Below are positions 26,510 to 35,500 of a stretch of 41,541 nucleotides of DNA, piece after piece. Both the position numbers and the translations under genes were made by a program. Source of the DNA: Chloroflexota bacterium (lineage in GTDB: Bacteria; Chloroflexota; Anaerolineae; J102); NCBI GenBank assembly GCA_013152585.1, contig JAADGC010000198.1, forward strand, positions 1 to 41,541. The letters are read 5' to 3'. The number at the start of each line of letters is the position of its first letter. Position 1 is the stretch's first letter. A model generated the notes under the pieces. It was given only the letters and a program-made list of their open reading frames with translations, was not told the origin of the DNA and made no database searches.

Positions 26510-28198
26510 TTGAGCCGTCACATACGTTGGCAGGCGATCCTGGCCCTTTTGGGTCTGTTACTGATTGTCGCTCTGCTTAGCTACGTTACATACAGCTATA
26601 CCACCGAGTACGTCCCCGCCCGCGGGGGCGTATTTGTTGAAGGGGTGGCGGGGAATCCCCAGTACATCAATCCCCTGTTGTGCCAGTACAATCCTGTGGA
26701 TCAGGATTTGTGCGCCCTGGTTTTTAACGGCCTGCTGAAATTCGATGAACACGGTAACTTGCAGCCCGATCTGGCCGAAAGCTGGGAAGCAAGCCCGGCC
26801 AGCGATGTGTTCACCTTCACCTTGCGTGCGGATGCCCGCTGGCATGACGGCTTGCGCATCAGCGCTGACGATGTCATCTACACCGTCAATCTCATGCAGG
26901 ATCCCGACCTGCAGGTGCTGCCCGATCTGGCCACGCTATGGCGCTCGGTCATCGCTGAGGCCGTCGACGAACGCACCGTCGTTTTTCGGTTATCCGAACC
27001 CTATGCGCCTTTTCCCGACTACACCACGATCCGTTGGTTTGGCGTCATCCCCAAGCATTATTGGCAGCGCTACACGCCCCGCGAGATGCCCAAGGCCATG
27101 CTCAATACCCAGCCTATCGGCAGTGGCCCCTTCCGGGTGACCGAGCTGGATAGCCAGCATATTCGCCTGGAGCCCAATCTGCGTGCGCTCGATACTGTCC
27201 CCTATCTCGATGCCCTGGAATTTCGTTTCTATCCGGATTATGCCAGCATTCTCGCCGCGGCCGAGGTGGGTGACGTGCAAGGCGTCAGCCGTGTTTTGCC
27301 GGAGTTACTGCCCCAGGCCGAAGCAGACCCCAATCTACAACTCTTCACCTCACCCCTGTCCGACATCACTTTCCTGGTTCTGAATGTCGACACGGCCAAT
27401 GCTCCCTTCCTGCAGGATGTGCAGGTGCGGCAGGCATTGGCGCACGCTATCGACAAGCAACGCCTGGTCGACACCATTCTTCCCGGGGTGGGGATGGTGG
27501 CCAACAGCCCTCTGCTGCCCAACTCGTGGGCGTACGACCCCGACATCGCCACACCCGACTATGATCCGACCCAGGCGCAGAATTTACTGGATGAGGCCGG
27601 TTGGGTCGACAGTGATGGAGATGGAATTCGGGATCAGAATGGCGTGGACCTTGAGTTTGTATTGCTGAGCGATGACGCCCCCCATTCGCAGCTTATCAGC
27701 CGCAGCATCAGCGATGATCTGGCCAAGATCGGCGTGCGGGCGGTTCCGCAGCCCGTTTCGTTTACGGGATTGGTGACAGATTTTTTGGTGCCGCGTAACT
27801 TCAGCGCCGCCCTGGTCAACTGGGAGATGATCGGCGATCCCGACCCCTACCCCCTGTGGCACAGCACGCAGGAGAGCCCCACCGGCCAGAATTACAGCGG
27901 CTGGAACAATCGCCAGGCCGATCTGGCGATGGAACAGGCCAGACGCACGAGCGATATGGCACAACGCCTGCAGCTCTATCGCGAATTTCAGACCCTCTTT
28001 GCCGACGATGTCCCCGCCATCCCCCTTACTTATGGCTTATACACTTATGCCGTGTCCACTCAGGTAAAAGATGTGCAAGTAGGGATGTTGAATATGGCCG
28101 CAGATCGATTCCAAACTTTTTCCAAATGGTACATGCTCACACGCCAGGTCACGCTATCCGAAAGGCGTACTCTACAGTTTGACAAACTGCCAAAGTAG
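26510..28198 (+). CDS. family-5 extracellular solute-binding protein (peptide/oligopeptide type)
   Basis: A 562-residue binding protein of ABC importers for peptides or similar solutes. A hydrophobic N-terminal segment (about residues 7-25) anchors or exports it; there is no lipobox cysteine. Typical family strings include LAESWEASPASDVFTFTLR, ARWHDGLRISADDVIYT and IGSGPFRVTEL. The start is a TTG, accepted because the membrane segment begins seven residues later. No permease or ATPase genes are nearby, so it must work with components elsewhere. It follows secG by 26 bp. Confidence 0.86.
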   Translation: MSRHIRWQAILALLGLLLIVALLSYVTYSYTTEYVPARGGVFVEGVAGNPQYINPLLCQYNPVDQDLCALVFNGLLKFDEHGNLQPDLAESWEASPASDVFTFTLRADARWHDGLRISADDVIYTVNLMQDPDLQVLPDLATLWRSVIAEAVDERTVVFRLSEPYAPFPDYTTIRWFGVIPKHYWQRYTPREMPKAMLNTQPIGSGPFRVTELDSQHIRLEPNLRALDTVPYLDALEFRFYPDYASILAAAEVGDVQGVSRVLPELLPQAEADPNLQLFTSPLSDITFLVLNVDTANAPFLQDVQVRQALAHAIDKQRLVDTILPGVGMVANSPLLPNSWAYDPDIATPDYDPTQAQNLLDEAGWVDSDGDGIRDQNGVDLEFVLLSDDAPHSQLISRSISDDLAKIGVRAVPQPVSFTGLVTDFLVPRNFSAALVNWEMIGDPDPYPLWHSTQESPTGQNYSGWNNRQADLAMEQARRTSDMAQRLQLYREFQTLFADDVPAIPLTYGLYTYAVSTQVKDVQVGMLNMAADRFQTFSKWYMLTRQVTLSERRTLQFDKLPK

Positions 28199-28206
28199 TG
28201 TAAAAT
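28179..28206 (+). promoter_or_regulatory. promoter of tRNA-Leu
   Basis: A perfect TTGACA (28179-28184), 16-base spacer and TAAAAT (28201-28206). It overlaps the last codons of the solute-binding protein gene. Transcription would start near 28213, 28 bases before the mature tRNA. Confidence 0.7.
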
Positions 28207-28240
28207 AAAGCCAACATTGAGTCGTTGGCTCACGCTACAA

Positions 28241-28325
28241 GCCGATGTGGCGGAACTGGCAGACGCGCTGCGTTCAGGGCGCAGTGGGCAATAGGCCCGT
28301 GGGGGTTCAAGTCCCTCCATCGGCA
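28241..28325 (+). tRNA. tRNA-Leu (anticodon CAG)
   Basis: An 85-nt class II tRNA without encoded CCA. The acceptor strands GCCGATG and CATCGGC pair fully, with discriminator A. The anticodon arm is CTGCG-TTCAGGG-CGCAG, giving anticodon CAG. The long variable arm pairs GGGC with GCCC, and the T arm contains GGTTCAAGTCC. Confidence 0.95.
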
Positions 28326-28330
28326 CTCTC

Positions 28331-28363
28331 ACTCCCGGCCAACTGTGGCCGGGAGTATTTTTT
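28331..28363 (+). terminator. Rho-independent terminator after tRNA-Leu
   Basis: A perfect 11-bp stem, ACTCCCGGCCA (28331-28341) with TGGCCGGGAGT (28346-28356), a 4-base loop, then A and six T residues. It ends the tRNA transcript. Confidence 0.93.
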
Positions 28364-28419
28364 AGCTTCATCTCGCGTATGTGCTCAATCCCCCTCACCT
28401 ATCAGGAGTGCGCAAGTCT

Positions 28420-28812
28420 ATGGGTCGCGGGCCATTCCCTCCAAGCCAACTGACAACCCTGCGCCAAATGATCATTGTCACCGGGATTATCGTCCTGCTG
28501 TTGTTCGTGGCCGGCTATACGGGCAAATTGTTGACCAGCGGGCGCGTGCACAGTGACAAAGCAGCGCTGGAACACACCGTGCAAATGGAAGACCAGCGCC
28601 AGACAGAACTCCTGCAGGAACTCGTCAATGTCGACTCTCCTGCCGAGATCGAACGCGTGGCGCGTGATGAGCTGAACATGGCTAAACCGGGCGATCATCC
28701 CATTGTTGTGGTGCAGGACCCCGCCGGCGATGAGATCGAGCCGTTGCTCACACCCACACCTACGCCCACACCCACCCATTGGCAGAGGTGGCTGGCGCTC
28801 TTGTTGCATTGA
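28420..28812 (+). CDS. FtsB/DivIC-like septum formation initiator
   Basis: A 130-residue single-pass membrane protein. A short cytoplasmic N-terminus leads into one helix (about residues 17-36), then a coiled coil (HSDKAALEHTVQMEDQRQ...) and the AEIERVARDELNMAKPGD motif that marks FtsB/DivIC cell-division proteins. The Pro/Thr-rich tail (TPTPTPTPT) ends in a short hydrophobic amphipathic segment WQRWLALLLH. The ATG at 28420 is preferred (AGGAG upstream); a GTG at 28381 extends the frame. Confidence 0.78.
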   Translation: MGRGPFPPSQLTTLRQMIIVTGIIVLLLFVAGYTGKLLTSGRVHSDKAALEHTVQMEDQRQTELLQELVNVDSPAEIERVARDELNMAKPGDHPIVVVQDPAGDEIEPLLTPTPTPTPTHWQRWLALLLH

Positions 28813-28913
28813 TGGGGGGGACTGAGGGGGGGGACTAAAGCCATACTCTCCTGCCAAAATCCTGGGATGCCCCCATGCACATCCTACAGATATGCCTCTT
28901 TCGGCGTCAATGG

Positions 28914-28919
28914 TATAAT
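28914..28919 (+). promoter_or_regulatory. extended -10 box before the translin-like gene
   Basis: TGGTATAAT forms an extended -10 box ending at 28919. The start would lie near 28926. This places the ATG at 28875 upstream of the transcript and supports the GTG at 28965 as the real start. No good -35 is seen. Confidence 0.5.
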
Positions 28920-28964
28920 GTGCTATGCTTTTTATCTTATCCCCCACAGCAAGCGAGACAGCCC

Positions 28965-29594
28965 GTGCATAACCTGACCAGCATCATCGAAACCATCCGT
29001 ACTGATTTTGACAACCGTAACGCTGCCCGCGATCAGGCTTTGAAACATTCCCGCGAACTGATTCGTTTTTGCTCGTTAAGTATCCGTGCCAGCCACCGGC
29101 ATGAATTCGACGAGGCCCAACGCCTGCTCGAAACCGTGCGGCGCCGGGCGCAGGAACTCAGCAACGAACTTGAGGCCTATCCCGAACTGTATTACGCCGG
29201 TTATACGCAAGACGCCCTCAAAGAAGTAACTGAGGCGCATCTGACATTTGCCCTCATTCACCATCAGCCACTGCCCACCCCCAGTGATTTGGGCGTTCCT
29301 CATCCCGCCTATTTGGGAGGCCTGGCAGAAGCAGCCGGCGAATTGCGGCGGTTCATCCTCGATCTGCTGCGCCGCGACCGCCTGGATGAAGCCGAGCGCT
29401 TGTTTACCACCATGGACGACATCTATAGCGTGTTGGTCACCATCGATTTCCCCGACGCCATTACCCGCGGGTTGCGCCGCCAAACCGACATGGTGCGCGG
29501 GGTCACCGAACGCACCCGCGGCGATCTCACGTTGACCATGCGCCAGCACCGGCTGGAGCAAGCCCTGCGCGACTTCGAACAAAACATATCGTAG
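28965..29594 (+). CDS. translin-like protein
   Basis: A 209-residue, all-helical protein resembling the translin family of RNA/DNA-binding proteins: an N-terminal RDQALKHSRELIRFCSLSIRA helix, YPELYYAGYTQDALKE, and a C-terminal region with PDAITRGLRRQTDMVRGVTERTRGDL typical of translins. Eukaryotic translin forms the C3PO ribonuclease with TRAX; archaeal and bacterial members are little studied. The GTG at 28965 is chosen because the only promoter-like box lies at 28914 and family similarity begins there. It may share a transcript with the next three genes; 28 bp separate it from the Cas4-like half. Confidence 0.72.
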   Translation: MHNLTSIIETIRTDFDNRNAARDQALKHSRELIRFCSLSIRASHRHEFDEAQRLLETVRRRAQELSNELEAYPELYYAGYTQDALKEVTEAHLTFALIHHQPLPTPSDLGVPHPAYLGGLAEAAGELRRFILDLLRRDRLDEAERLFTTMDDIYSVLVTIDFPDAITRGLRRQTDMVRGVTERTRGDLTLTMRQHRLEQALRDFEQNIS

Positions 29595-29622
29595 CCAGGC
29601 CTTCCCTCTCCCCCCCTCCCTC

Positions 29623-29892
29623 ATGTCCCCCAGCGACCTCCCTTCCCCTTCCGTCATCCGCGCCTCCGAGATCGGGCAGTGGATTTACTGCCAGCGGGCG
29701 TGGTGGCTGAGCCGGCAGGGCTACGCCAATCAAAATCAGAGCCAACTCGAGGAAGGCATTGTTGCACATGAGCAACATGCCCGAGATGTCGCAAAGGCCC
29801 ACGTCACGCGGGAGATTGCCCGCTATCTGCTGGTACTGAGCTTGCTCCTCCTCATCGCCGTATTCCTGGCTTCGCGGCTTTCTTTGCTTTAA
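29623..29892 (+). CDS. N-terminal half of a Cas4-like nuclease, membrane-anchored
   Basis: An 89-residue protein. Residues 11-33 (VIRASEIGQWIYCQRAWWL) match the N-terminal segment of Cas4/RecB-type nucleases that supplies the first iron-sulfur cysteine (C23). EEGIVAHEQH (43-52) matches the motif I region with its histidine (H49). The remaining catalytic motifs are absent; instead a membrane helix (about 66-87) ends the protein. Those missing motifs occur in the gene at 30693, two genes downstream, beyond an L,D-transpeptidase gene. It is likely one half of a split enzyme. No ribosome site is clear at the ATG. Confidence 0.65.
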   Translation: MSPSDLPSPSVIRASEIGQWIYCQRAWWLSRQGYANQNQSQLEEGIVAHEQHARDVAKAHVTREIARYLLVLSLLLLIAVFLASRLSLL

Positions 29893-29919
29893 GCCTCCTT
29901 ATGCACAACTGTCCCCTTT

Positions 29920-30693
29920 ATGCCTGATCACATATCTTTCCCCTCACATCTTTCTCCATTGGTGCTGGTGTTGGGAGTAGCCACGCTGGCGCTGGGCATG
30001 TGGATCAGCAGCCTGTGGATGACGCCGGTTGTCAAAGGCAGCGATCTTGCCACCGCCACCCCCACCAAAACGCCGCCGTCGGTTGACGTTGTCCAAGGCA
30101 CATCAGCAGCATTTAACAACGCCGCCGCCCTGCTGCCCACCCTTACGCCCGTGCCCACGACGGCCCTGCCCGCGCCTTCACCCACCCCTGTGCCCGTCAG
30201 CACCCCGACAGCATTCATCACGCCCCAGCCCTGGGTGGTCGAGCTAGCACAAAAGCGGGGAATTAACCCCATGGGCCGGTACATTATTATCGATCAGGAT
30301 AACCAACAGATGCACATTGTCGAAAAGGGTCATCTCGTACGCCTGCTCGACATCACCACCGGCGATCCGGCGCTGGGCTGGGATACACCGGCATGGTTCG
30401 GTGTGATCGGCAAATACTGGGGTACCTTTCAGGGCCTGGGCGGCGTCAAGGCAGATGAAGGCTGGTGGCTGTTCAAACGCGGTGGCAATTTTTTAATCCA
30501 CGGCCTGCCTTATGTCCTTGATGACCAGGGTCAGAAAGTGTATAAAGGGGCCGATGAACTCGGCTTTGCTCCGGCCTCGCGAGGATGTATTCGCCTGGCG
30601 CCAGACAATGCCCGCTGGTTCACAGCCTGGAAACCACAGGGCGTGCCCATCATCATCCTCCCCTACACCGATCCATCTCAGGTGCCGGGCTGA
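29920..30693 (+). CDS. L,D-transpeptidase (YkuD domain)
   Basis: A 257-residue cell-wall enzyme. An N-terminal membrane helix (about 12-33) is followed by a Pro/Thr/Ser-rich linker and a C-terminal YkuD domain. Catalytic motifs HGLPY and ASRGCIRL, with the His and Cys, are intact. It should form 3-3 cross-links in peptidoglycan or attach proteins to it, outside the membrane. It sits between two halves of a Cas4-like nuclease, and its stop overlaps the start of the second half by one base (TGATG). Confidence 0.9.
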   Translation: MPDHISFPSHLSPLVLVLGVATLALGMWISSLWMTPVVKGSDLATATPTKTPPSVDVVQGTSAAFNNAAALLPTLTPVPTTALPAPSPTPVPVSTPTAFITPQPWVVELAQKRGINPMGRYIIIDQDNQQMHIVEKGHLVRLLDITTGDPALGWDTPAWFGVIGKYWGTFQGLGGVKADEGWWLFKRGGNFLIHGLPYVLDDQGQKVYKGADELGFAPASRGCIRLAPDNARWFTAWKPQGVPIIILPYTDPSQVPG

Positions 30694-31223
30694 TGACAGC
30701 GCTGCTCGTTGCTGCGGCCGCGATCATGCTGGCAGCCGGTCTCTGGCTGACTCTGCGTTCGCGACGCAGTTGGCAACAAACAGGCCTGCCGCAGGGCGAG
30801 GTCATCTATGTGGATGCCGGCGACTGGCACCGCAGTAATCGCTCTCTATTCTCCGTCCGTTACCAGTTGGCCGGTAAGCCCGATTATCTGGTAGAAATGG
30901 AGGGCAAAGTAATTCCGGTCGAAGTCAAGCACAGCCAGATCAAGTCCGCTGATCCTTATACTTCGCACAAATTGCAACTGGCAGCTTACTGCCTTTTGGT
31001 TGAAGATGTGCTGGGGTCACGACCTCCTTACGGCGTCCTCAAATACGCGGCCACTACGTTCAAAATCCCCTATACCGACGACCTGCGCCAGGAACTTCTG
31101 CACCATCTGTCCGAGATTCATCTGGCGCATAAGCGCAGCGAACTTTCACCTCAACACACCGATGCCGCCCGTTGCCGGCACTGCGGGTTCCGCCATGCCT
31201 GCGGTTCCCAGGCGCTGGCCTGA
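30693..31223 (+). CDS. C-terminal half of a Cas4-like nuclease, membrane-anchored
   Basis: A 176-residue protein. An N-terminal membrane helix (about 3-20) leads into the core of a PD-(D/E)xK nuclease: KPDYL (D64), VIPVEVK (E77, K79) and LQLAAYCLL (Q95). It ends with CRHCGFRHACG, giving C161, C164 and C170, the three C-terminal cysteines of the Cas4 iron-sulfur cluster. The fourth cysteine and motif I are absent here but present in the protein encoded at 29623. The start is fixed by the TGATG overlap with the transpeptidase gene. No other cas gene or CRISPR array is present. Confidence 0.75.
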   Translation: MTALLVAAAAIMLAAGLWLTLRSRRSWQQTGLPQGEVIYVDAGDWHRSNRSLFSVRYQLAGKPDYLVEMEGKVIPVEVKHSQIKSADPYTSHKLQLAAYCLLVEDVLGSRPPYGVLKYAATTFKIPYTDDLRQELLHHLSEIHLAHKRSELSPQHTDAARCRHCGFRHACGSQALA

Positions 31224-31250
31224 TCCCACCCTTTCACTCACGATACGACT

Positions 31251-32531
31251 ATGCGTTTTCAAACCCTCAAAGGCTTCAACGATATCCTGCCCGACGACTT
31301 CCGGTATTGGCGCTTTGTGCTCAGCAAAGCCACCGAACTCACCGACCGCTTTGGATTCATGCAGATCGACCCGCCCATTCTGGAAGAAACCCGCTTATTC
31401 CTGCGGGGTTTGCAAGAAGGCTCTGCTGTCGTCCTCGACAAAGAACTGTACAGCTTCGATGATCATGATGGCACCAACATCAGCTTGCGACCCGAATTTA
31501 CCGCCGGGGTCATGCGGGCCTATGTCGAAAACGGACTCCACACCTACCCCAAACCGGTGCGTCTTTTCTCCATCGGGCCCCTATTCCGCCACGAAAAACC
31601 CCAGGCCGGACGTTTTCGCCAACACGTACAGTTGAATGCCGAGCTCTTGGGCGAAGAAGATGCGGCGGCCGATCTCGAGATTATGCAACTGGCCTACAGC
31701 CTTTATCACGAACTGGGTTTTCAGGGCCTCACCTTCCAGCTCAACTCCATCGGCTGCTCCCAGTGCCGCCCCCCCTACATCCAAGCCCTGGTCGACTATT
31801 TCCAGGTGCACTACAGCGCCCTCCCCGCGGTCGATCAGCGCCGTTTGCGGGTCAACCCCCTGCGCGTGCTCGACACCAAAGAAAAAGCCACCCGGGCATT
31901 GCTGGCCGACGCTCCCCGCAGCATCGACTATCTGTGCGCCGATTGCGCCCAGCATTTCCAGACCCTGACCGGCTATCTGGGCGATCTGGATTTTGCCTAC
32001 GAGGTCAATCCCCGACTGGTGCGGGGCTTCGACTATTATGTGCGCACCGTTTTCGAGGTGTGGGGCAGCGAGCTGGGGGCGCAGAACGCCCTGTGCGGCG
32101 GCGGACGCTATGATGGTCTCGTCGAATCCGTAGGCGGACCGCCCACACCCGGCGTCGGCGTCGGCATCGGCATCGAACGCATTGTGCTCAGCCTGCGGGC
32201 GCAGGGCATCGAGCCCCCGGCGCTCGCCCATCCCCAGTTTATGACCCTGCATCGCGGCGCCGCCGCCAAAAAAAAGGCGGTGCAGATCACCCACCAACTG
32301 CGCCAGGCCGGTATGCCTGCCACCATGCCCTTTGGCTCCCGCAGCCTCAAATCGCAACTCAAAGCCGCCAACCGCAGCCACGTGCATTACGCTCTGATTC
32401 TGGGCGAAGACGAACTGGCCCAGGGCATTGTCACCGTCCGCGATATGACCACCGGCGAGCAAAGCGAAGTGACACTGGCCGACATTGTATCGTGGGCTCA
32501 GGCCCATTGGCCCCCGCCTACCGACGCCTAA
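31251..32531 (+). CDS. hisS: histidyl-tRNA synthetase
   Basis: A 426-residue class II aminoacyl-tRNA synthetase. GFNDILPDD opens the protein; RPEFTAGVMRAY is motif 2-like; RGFDYYVRTVFEVW is the histidine-binding motif; and GIGIERIVLSL is motif 3. A C-terminal anticodon-binding domain follows. It starts 27 bp after the Cas4-like half and is probably in the same operon. Confidence 0.96.
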   Translation: MRFQTLKGFNDILPDDFRYWRFVLSKATELTDRFGFMQIDPPILEETRLFLRGLQEGSAVVLDKELYSFDDHDGTNISLRPEFTAGVMRAYVENGLHTYPKPVRLFSIGPLFRHEKPQAGRFRQHVQLNAELLGEEDAAADLEIMQLAYSLYHELGFQGLTFQLNSIGCSQCRPPYIQALVDYFQVHYSALPAVDQRRLRVNPLRVLDTKEKATRALLADAPRSIDYLCADCAQHFQTLTGYLGDLDFAYEVNPRLVRGFDYYVRTVFEVWGSELGAQNALCGGGRYDGLVESVGGPPTPGVGVGIGIERIVLSLRAQGIEPPALAHPQFMTLHRGAAAKKKAVQITHQLRQAGMPATMPFGSRSLKSQLKAANRSHVHYALILGEDELAQGIVTVRDMTTGEQSEVTLADIVSWAQAHWPPPTDA

Positions 32532-32561
32532 CCATCGCCCATTCGATCCCGAGGTGCTCCC

Positions 32562-35500
32562 ATGCGTCTGCAAGACTATCCCCGCCCCCCTGATGATAAC
32601 GGGATTGGTATGCACTGGAGTGGCGGCAATCCCGGCGCCGTCGGTGCATCAGTCCTGCGCCAGCGATGGATCCCAGAGCTGCAACGCATGGGCGTCAAAT
32701 GGGTGAAATTCTTACATGATGGCGGGCTCGACTTCGCCGAAATGCTGCTGGCAGCCGACATCATGCCCGTCGTGCGCCTGTATCGCTTTCGACCCAACTC
32801 CACCGACATCGAAAAGGCCACCCTCAGTCAAAAAGAAATCGACTATCTCGATGAATATGTGGCCCGCGGGGTGCGCTATTTTGAATTCAACAACGAACCG
32901 GAACTGCACGGCGAGTGGGAAGGGGGGCAGGTGCCATCCGGCGCCATCGATTATGTGACCAAAGCCGCCATCCGCGACATGGAAACGATCCTGAAACACG
33001 GCGGCTACCCGGCTGTGCCCGCCACCGCCATCAGCACCAAGTGGGATCTCATCGCCAAGATCATCGAACTTGGGGGCCGGCATCTATTCGACGAACCCGT
33101 GTGGCTGGCACTGCACAACTATGATCTCAATCATCCCCTCGATTATCCGTACGATGATGTCAACCAGAAGGGCTTGCAGCTCAGCCAGGACGAGTACGAT
33201 CTCCTGGGGCACGACGCCTGGGCGGGCGGGCAATGGGGCCAGCGCAGCCTGGAATTTGTGAACCAGCAACGCCAGCAAGGCGCCAATCCTGGCAATACCA
33301 TTCACGACGACCCCTCCGGTTTTCGCGCCTACGAGCGCCTGGGCGACCTTTGCCGGCAACATCTGGGGCGCTATTTGCCTATCCTCTCCACCGAAAATGG
33401 CCCCCTGGTGGGCGAAGCCGACGATCCCCGCTATCCCACCACCACCGCCGCCACCCATGCCGAAAAGGCCGTGGACCAGGCCAAAATCATCATGGGAACC
33501 AGCGAACGCTATCTTGCCGCGCCTCCCCATTACTTCTGCACCGCTTTTTGGCTCATGGGCAATACCGTCCTGCTGGCCAATGGCTGGGAACAGCACGCCT
33601 GGTTTTCGGACACCTGGCCCGGCGGCAAATTACCGGCTGTCGAGGCCCTGGCTGCCCTGCCCAAACAGCCGCGGGCCGATGCCCAGGCATCTCCCACACC
33701 CGAGCAGCCCACGCACGATGACCCCGGAGGCACGCCCACCGGGAACCAAGGCGGCAGTATTCGTGGCACACTCAGCGGCCATGCTCACACCACGGTCATC
33801 CTGCGCTCAACCACCTACGCCGACCAAACCGAAACCGATGCCCAGGGCGCCTTCAGCTTTAGCGACGTGCCGCCAGGCGTGTATCGGCTGTCGGTGCCGG
33901 CCGCCAGCATTGTGCGCAACAACATCACCCTGGCCGCCCAACAGCAATTGACTCTCGATCTTGCCGATTCCACGTCGCCCAGCCCGGCACCAGCAGGCTC
34001 GTGGCAGGCCGACATCCGCGATGCCGGTGTTTCCCCCGGCTTTGGCATCATCCGCCTCAGTGTCGAAGGTCGCCTGCACCTGCCCGTGCACATCAGCGCC
34101 CCGGGCTGGGAAGGCTACACCCGCCAAACCGGTAGCAAAACCGAATATGGCCCCTATGCCCTCGAGTTCGCCCCCCTGGGCGCCGGGCATTACACCCTGC
34201 AAGTCGATGAAATCGATGCCCAGACAGAGGTCGATCTCGATGCCAATCAGATCCTCTTCGTCACATTCCGGCCGTCTGCCGAAAGCCAGCCCGATACGCA
34301 ACCCGCGGCCAACAGCGTGATTCAGGGCCAGGTCACGCAGGGCGCCGGTCTCACCATCATACTCACCGGTCCCCAAAGCGAATTCGACACCCAGGTAGCG
34401 GCGGACGAAAGCTATCGCTTCCCGCGCCTGTCCGCCGGCACCTACAGCCTGCGCATCCCCGGCACCGATTTAAGGCGCAGCGGATTGGTCATGGATGGCA
34501 GCAACCAACGCACGGCCAATTTCATCCTCACGCCGTCCAACGAACCGGCGGCGCAAAGCGTGATCAGCGGCAGCGTGAGCAACGGCGCCGGCCATACCCT
34601 CATCTTGCGTGGCCCTGATATCGAATTGAGCCAGACCATCGGCGCCGACGAGCAATACCGCTTTGACAGCCTGCCTGCCGGCACCTATCGGCTGGCCATC
34701 GAAGGCACCGATCTCCGGCGCAGCGGGCTCGTCATGGATGGCCAAAACGAACGCACGGCCAATTTTACCATCGGCCAGCCTACCCAGCAGGGCATGATTA
34801 TTGGTCAGGTGCACGGGGGCGCCCAATCGCAGGCCTTGTTGCGGTCGACAGACGGTGGCGAGTGGGTGCAACTGGTGGGGGATGACGAGCACTTTCGTTT
34901 CGAAGGCATCGCCGCCGGTGCCTACACCCTCACCATCTTTACCCCCAACGCCGATCTCGTGCGCAACCTGCAACTCGCCCCCGGCCAGACCATCGAGCTC
35001 GATCTCGATGCCACGGTCACGGTGCCCGCAGATCCCACCCCCAAGCCCGGTAACTGGCAGTTCAAGATCGAAGATGGGGGGCCGGGGCCCGGTTTTGCCG
35101 TCATCCGCGTGCGTATCGACGGTCAACCGCGGCTGCCCGTGCGCATCTGGACACAGGGTTGGGCGGGCATGGTGCGACAAATTGGCGAAAAAGCCGAATA
35201 CGGCGAATTTGTCTGCGAATTCGCCCCCCTGGGCAGTGGCGATTATTGGATCGAACCGGATGAATTGGGGGTGGTAGCGCAAGTCCACGCCGACGGCAGC
35301 CGCGTGATTTGGGTCACCTTCAGTCCCGAATCCACGCCGGCCGAATCGCCGCCGCCTAAAACCATCGATCATTATGTGCTGGTGGGCGCTCTGCCCCTCG
35401 ACAAAGTCAGCTATGTGACCGCTCTGGCCTACATGGCTCGTTTTCAGCCCGCGGTTGGCACCAGCATCAGCGAGGCCATGCGAGCTCGCCGCGTATCGAT

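Noticed and set aside
29623-31223. Part of a CRISPR-Cas locus
   Set aside because: No CRISPR array, cas1, cas2 or effector is in the window. The Cas4-like halves stand with cell-wall and tRNA synthetase genes.
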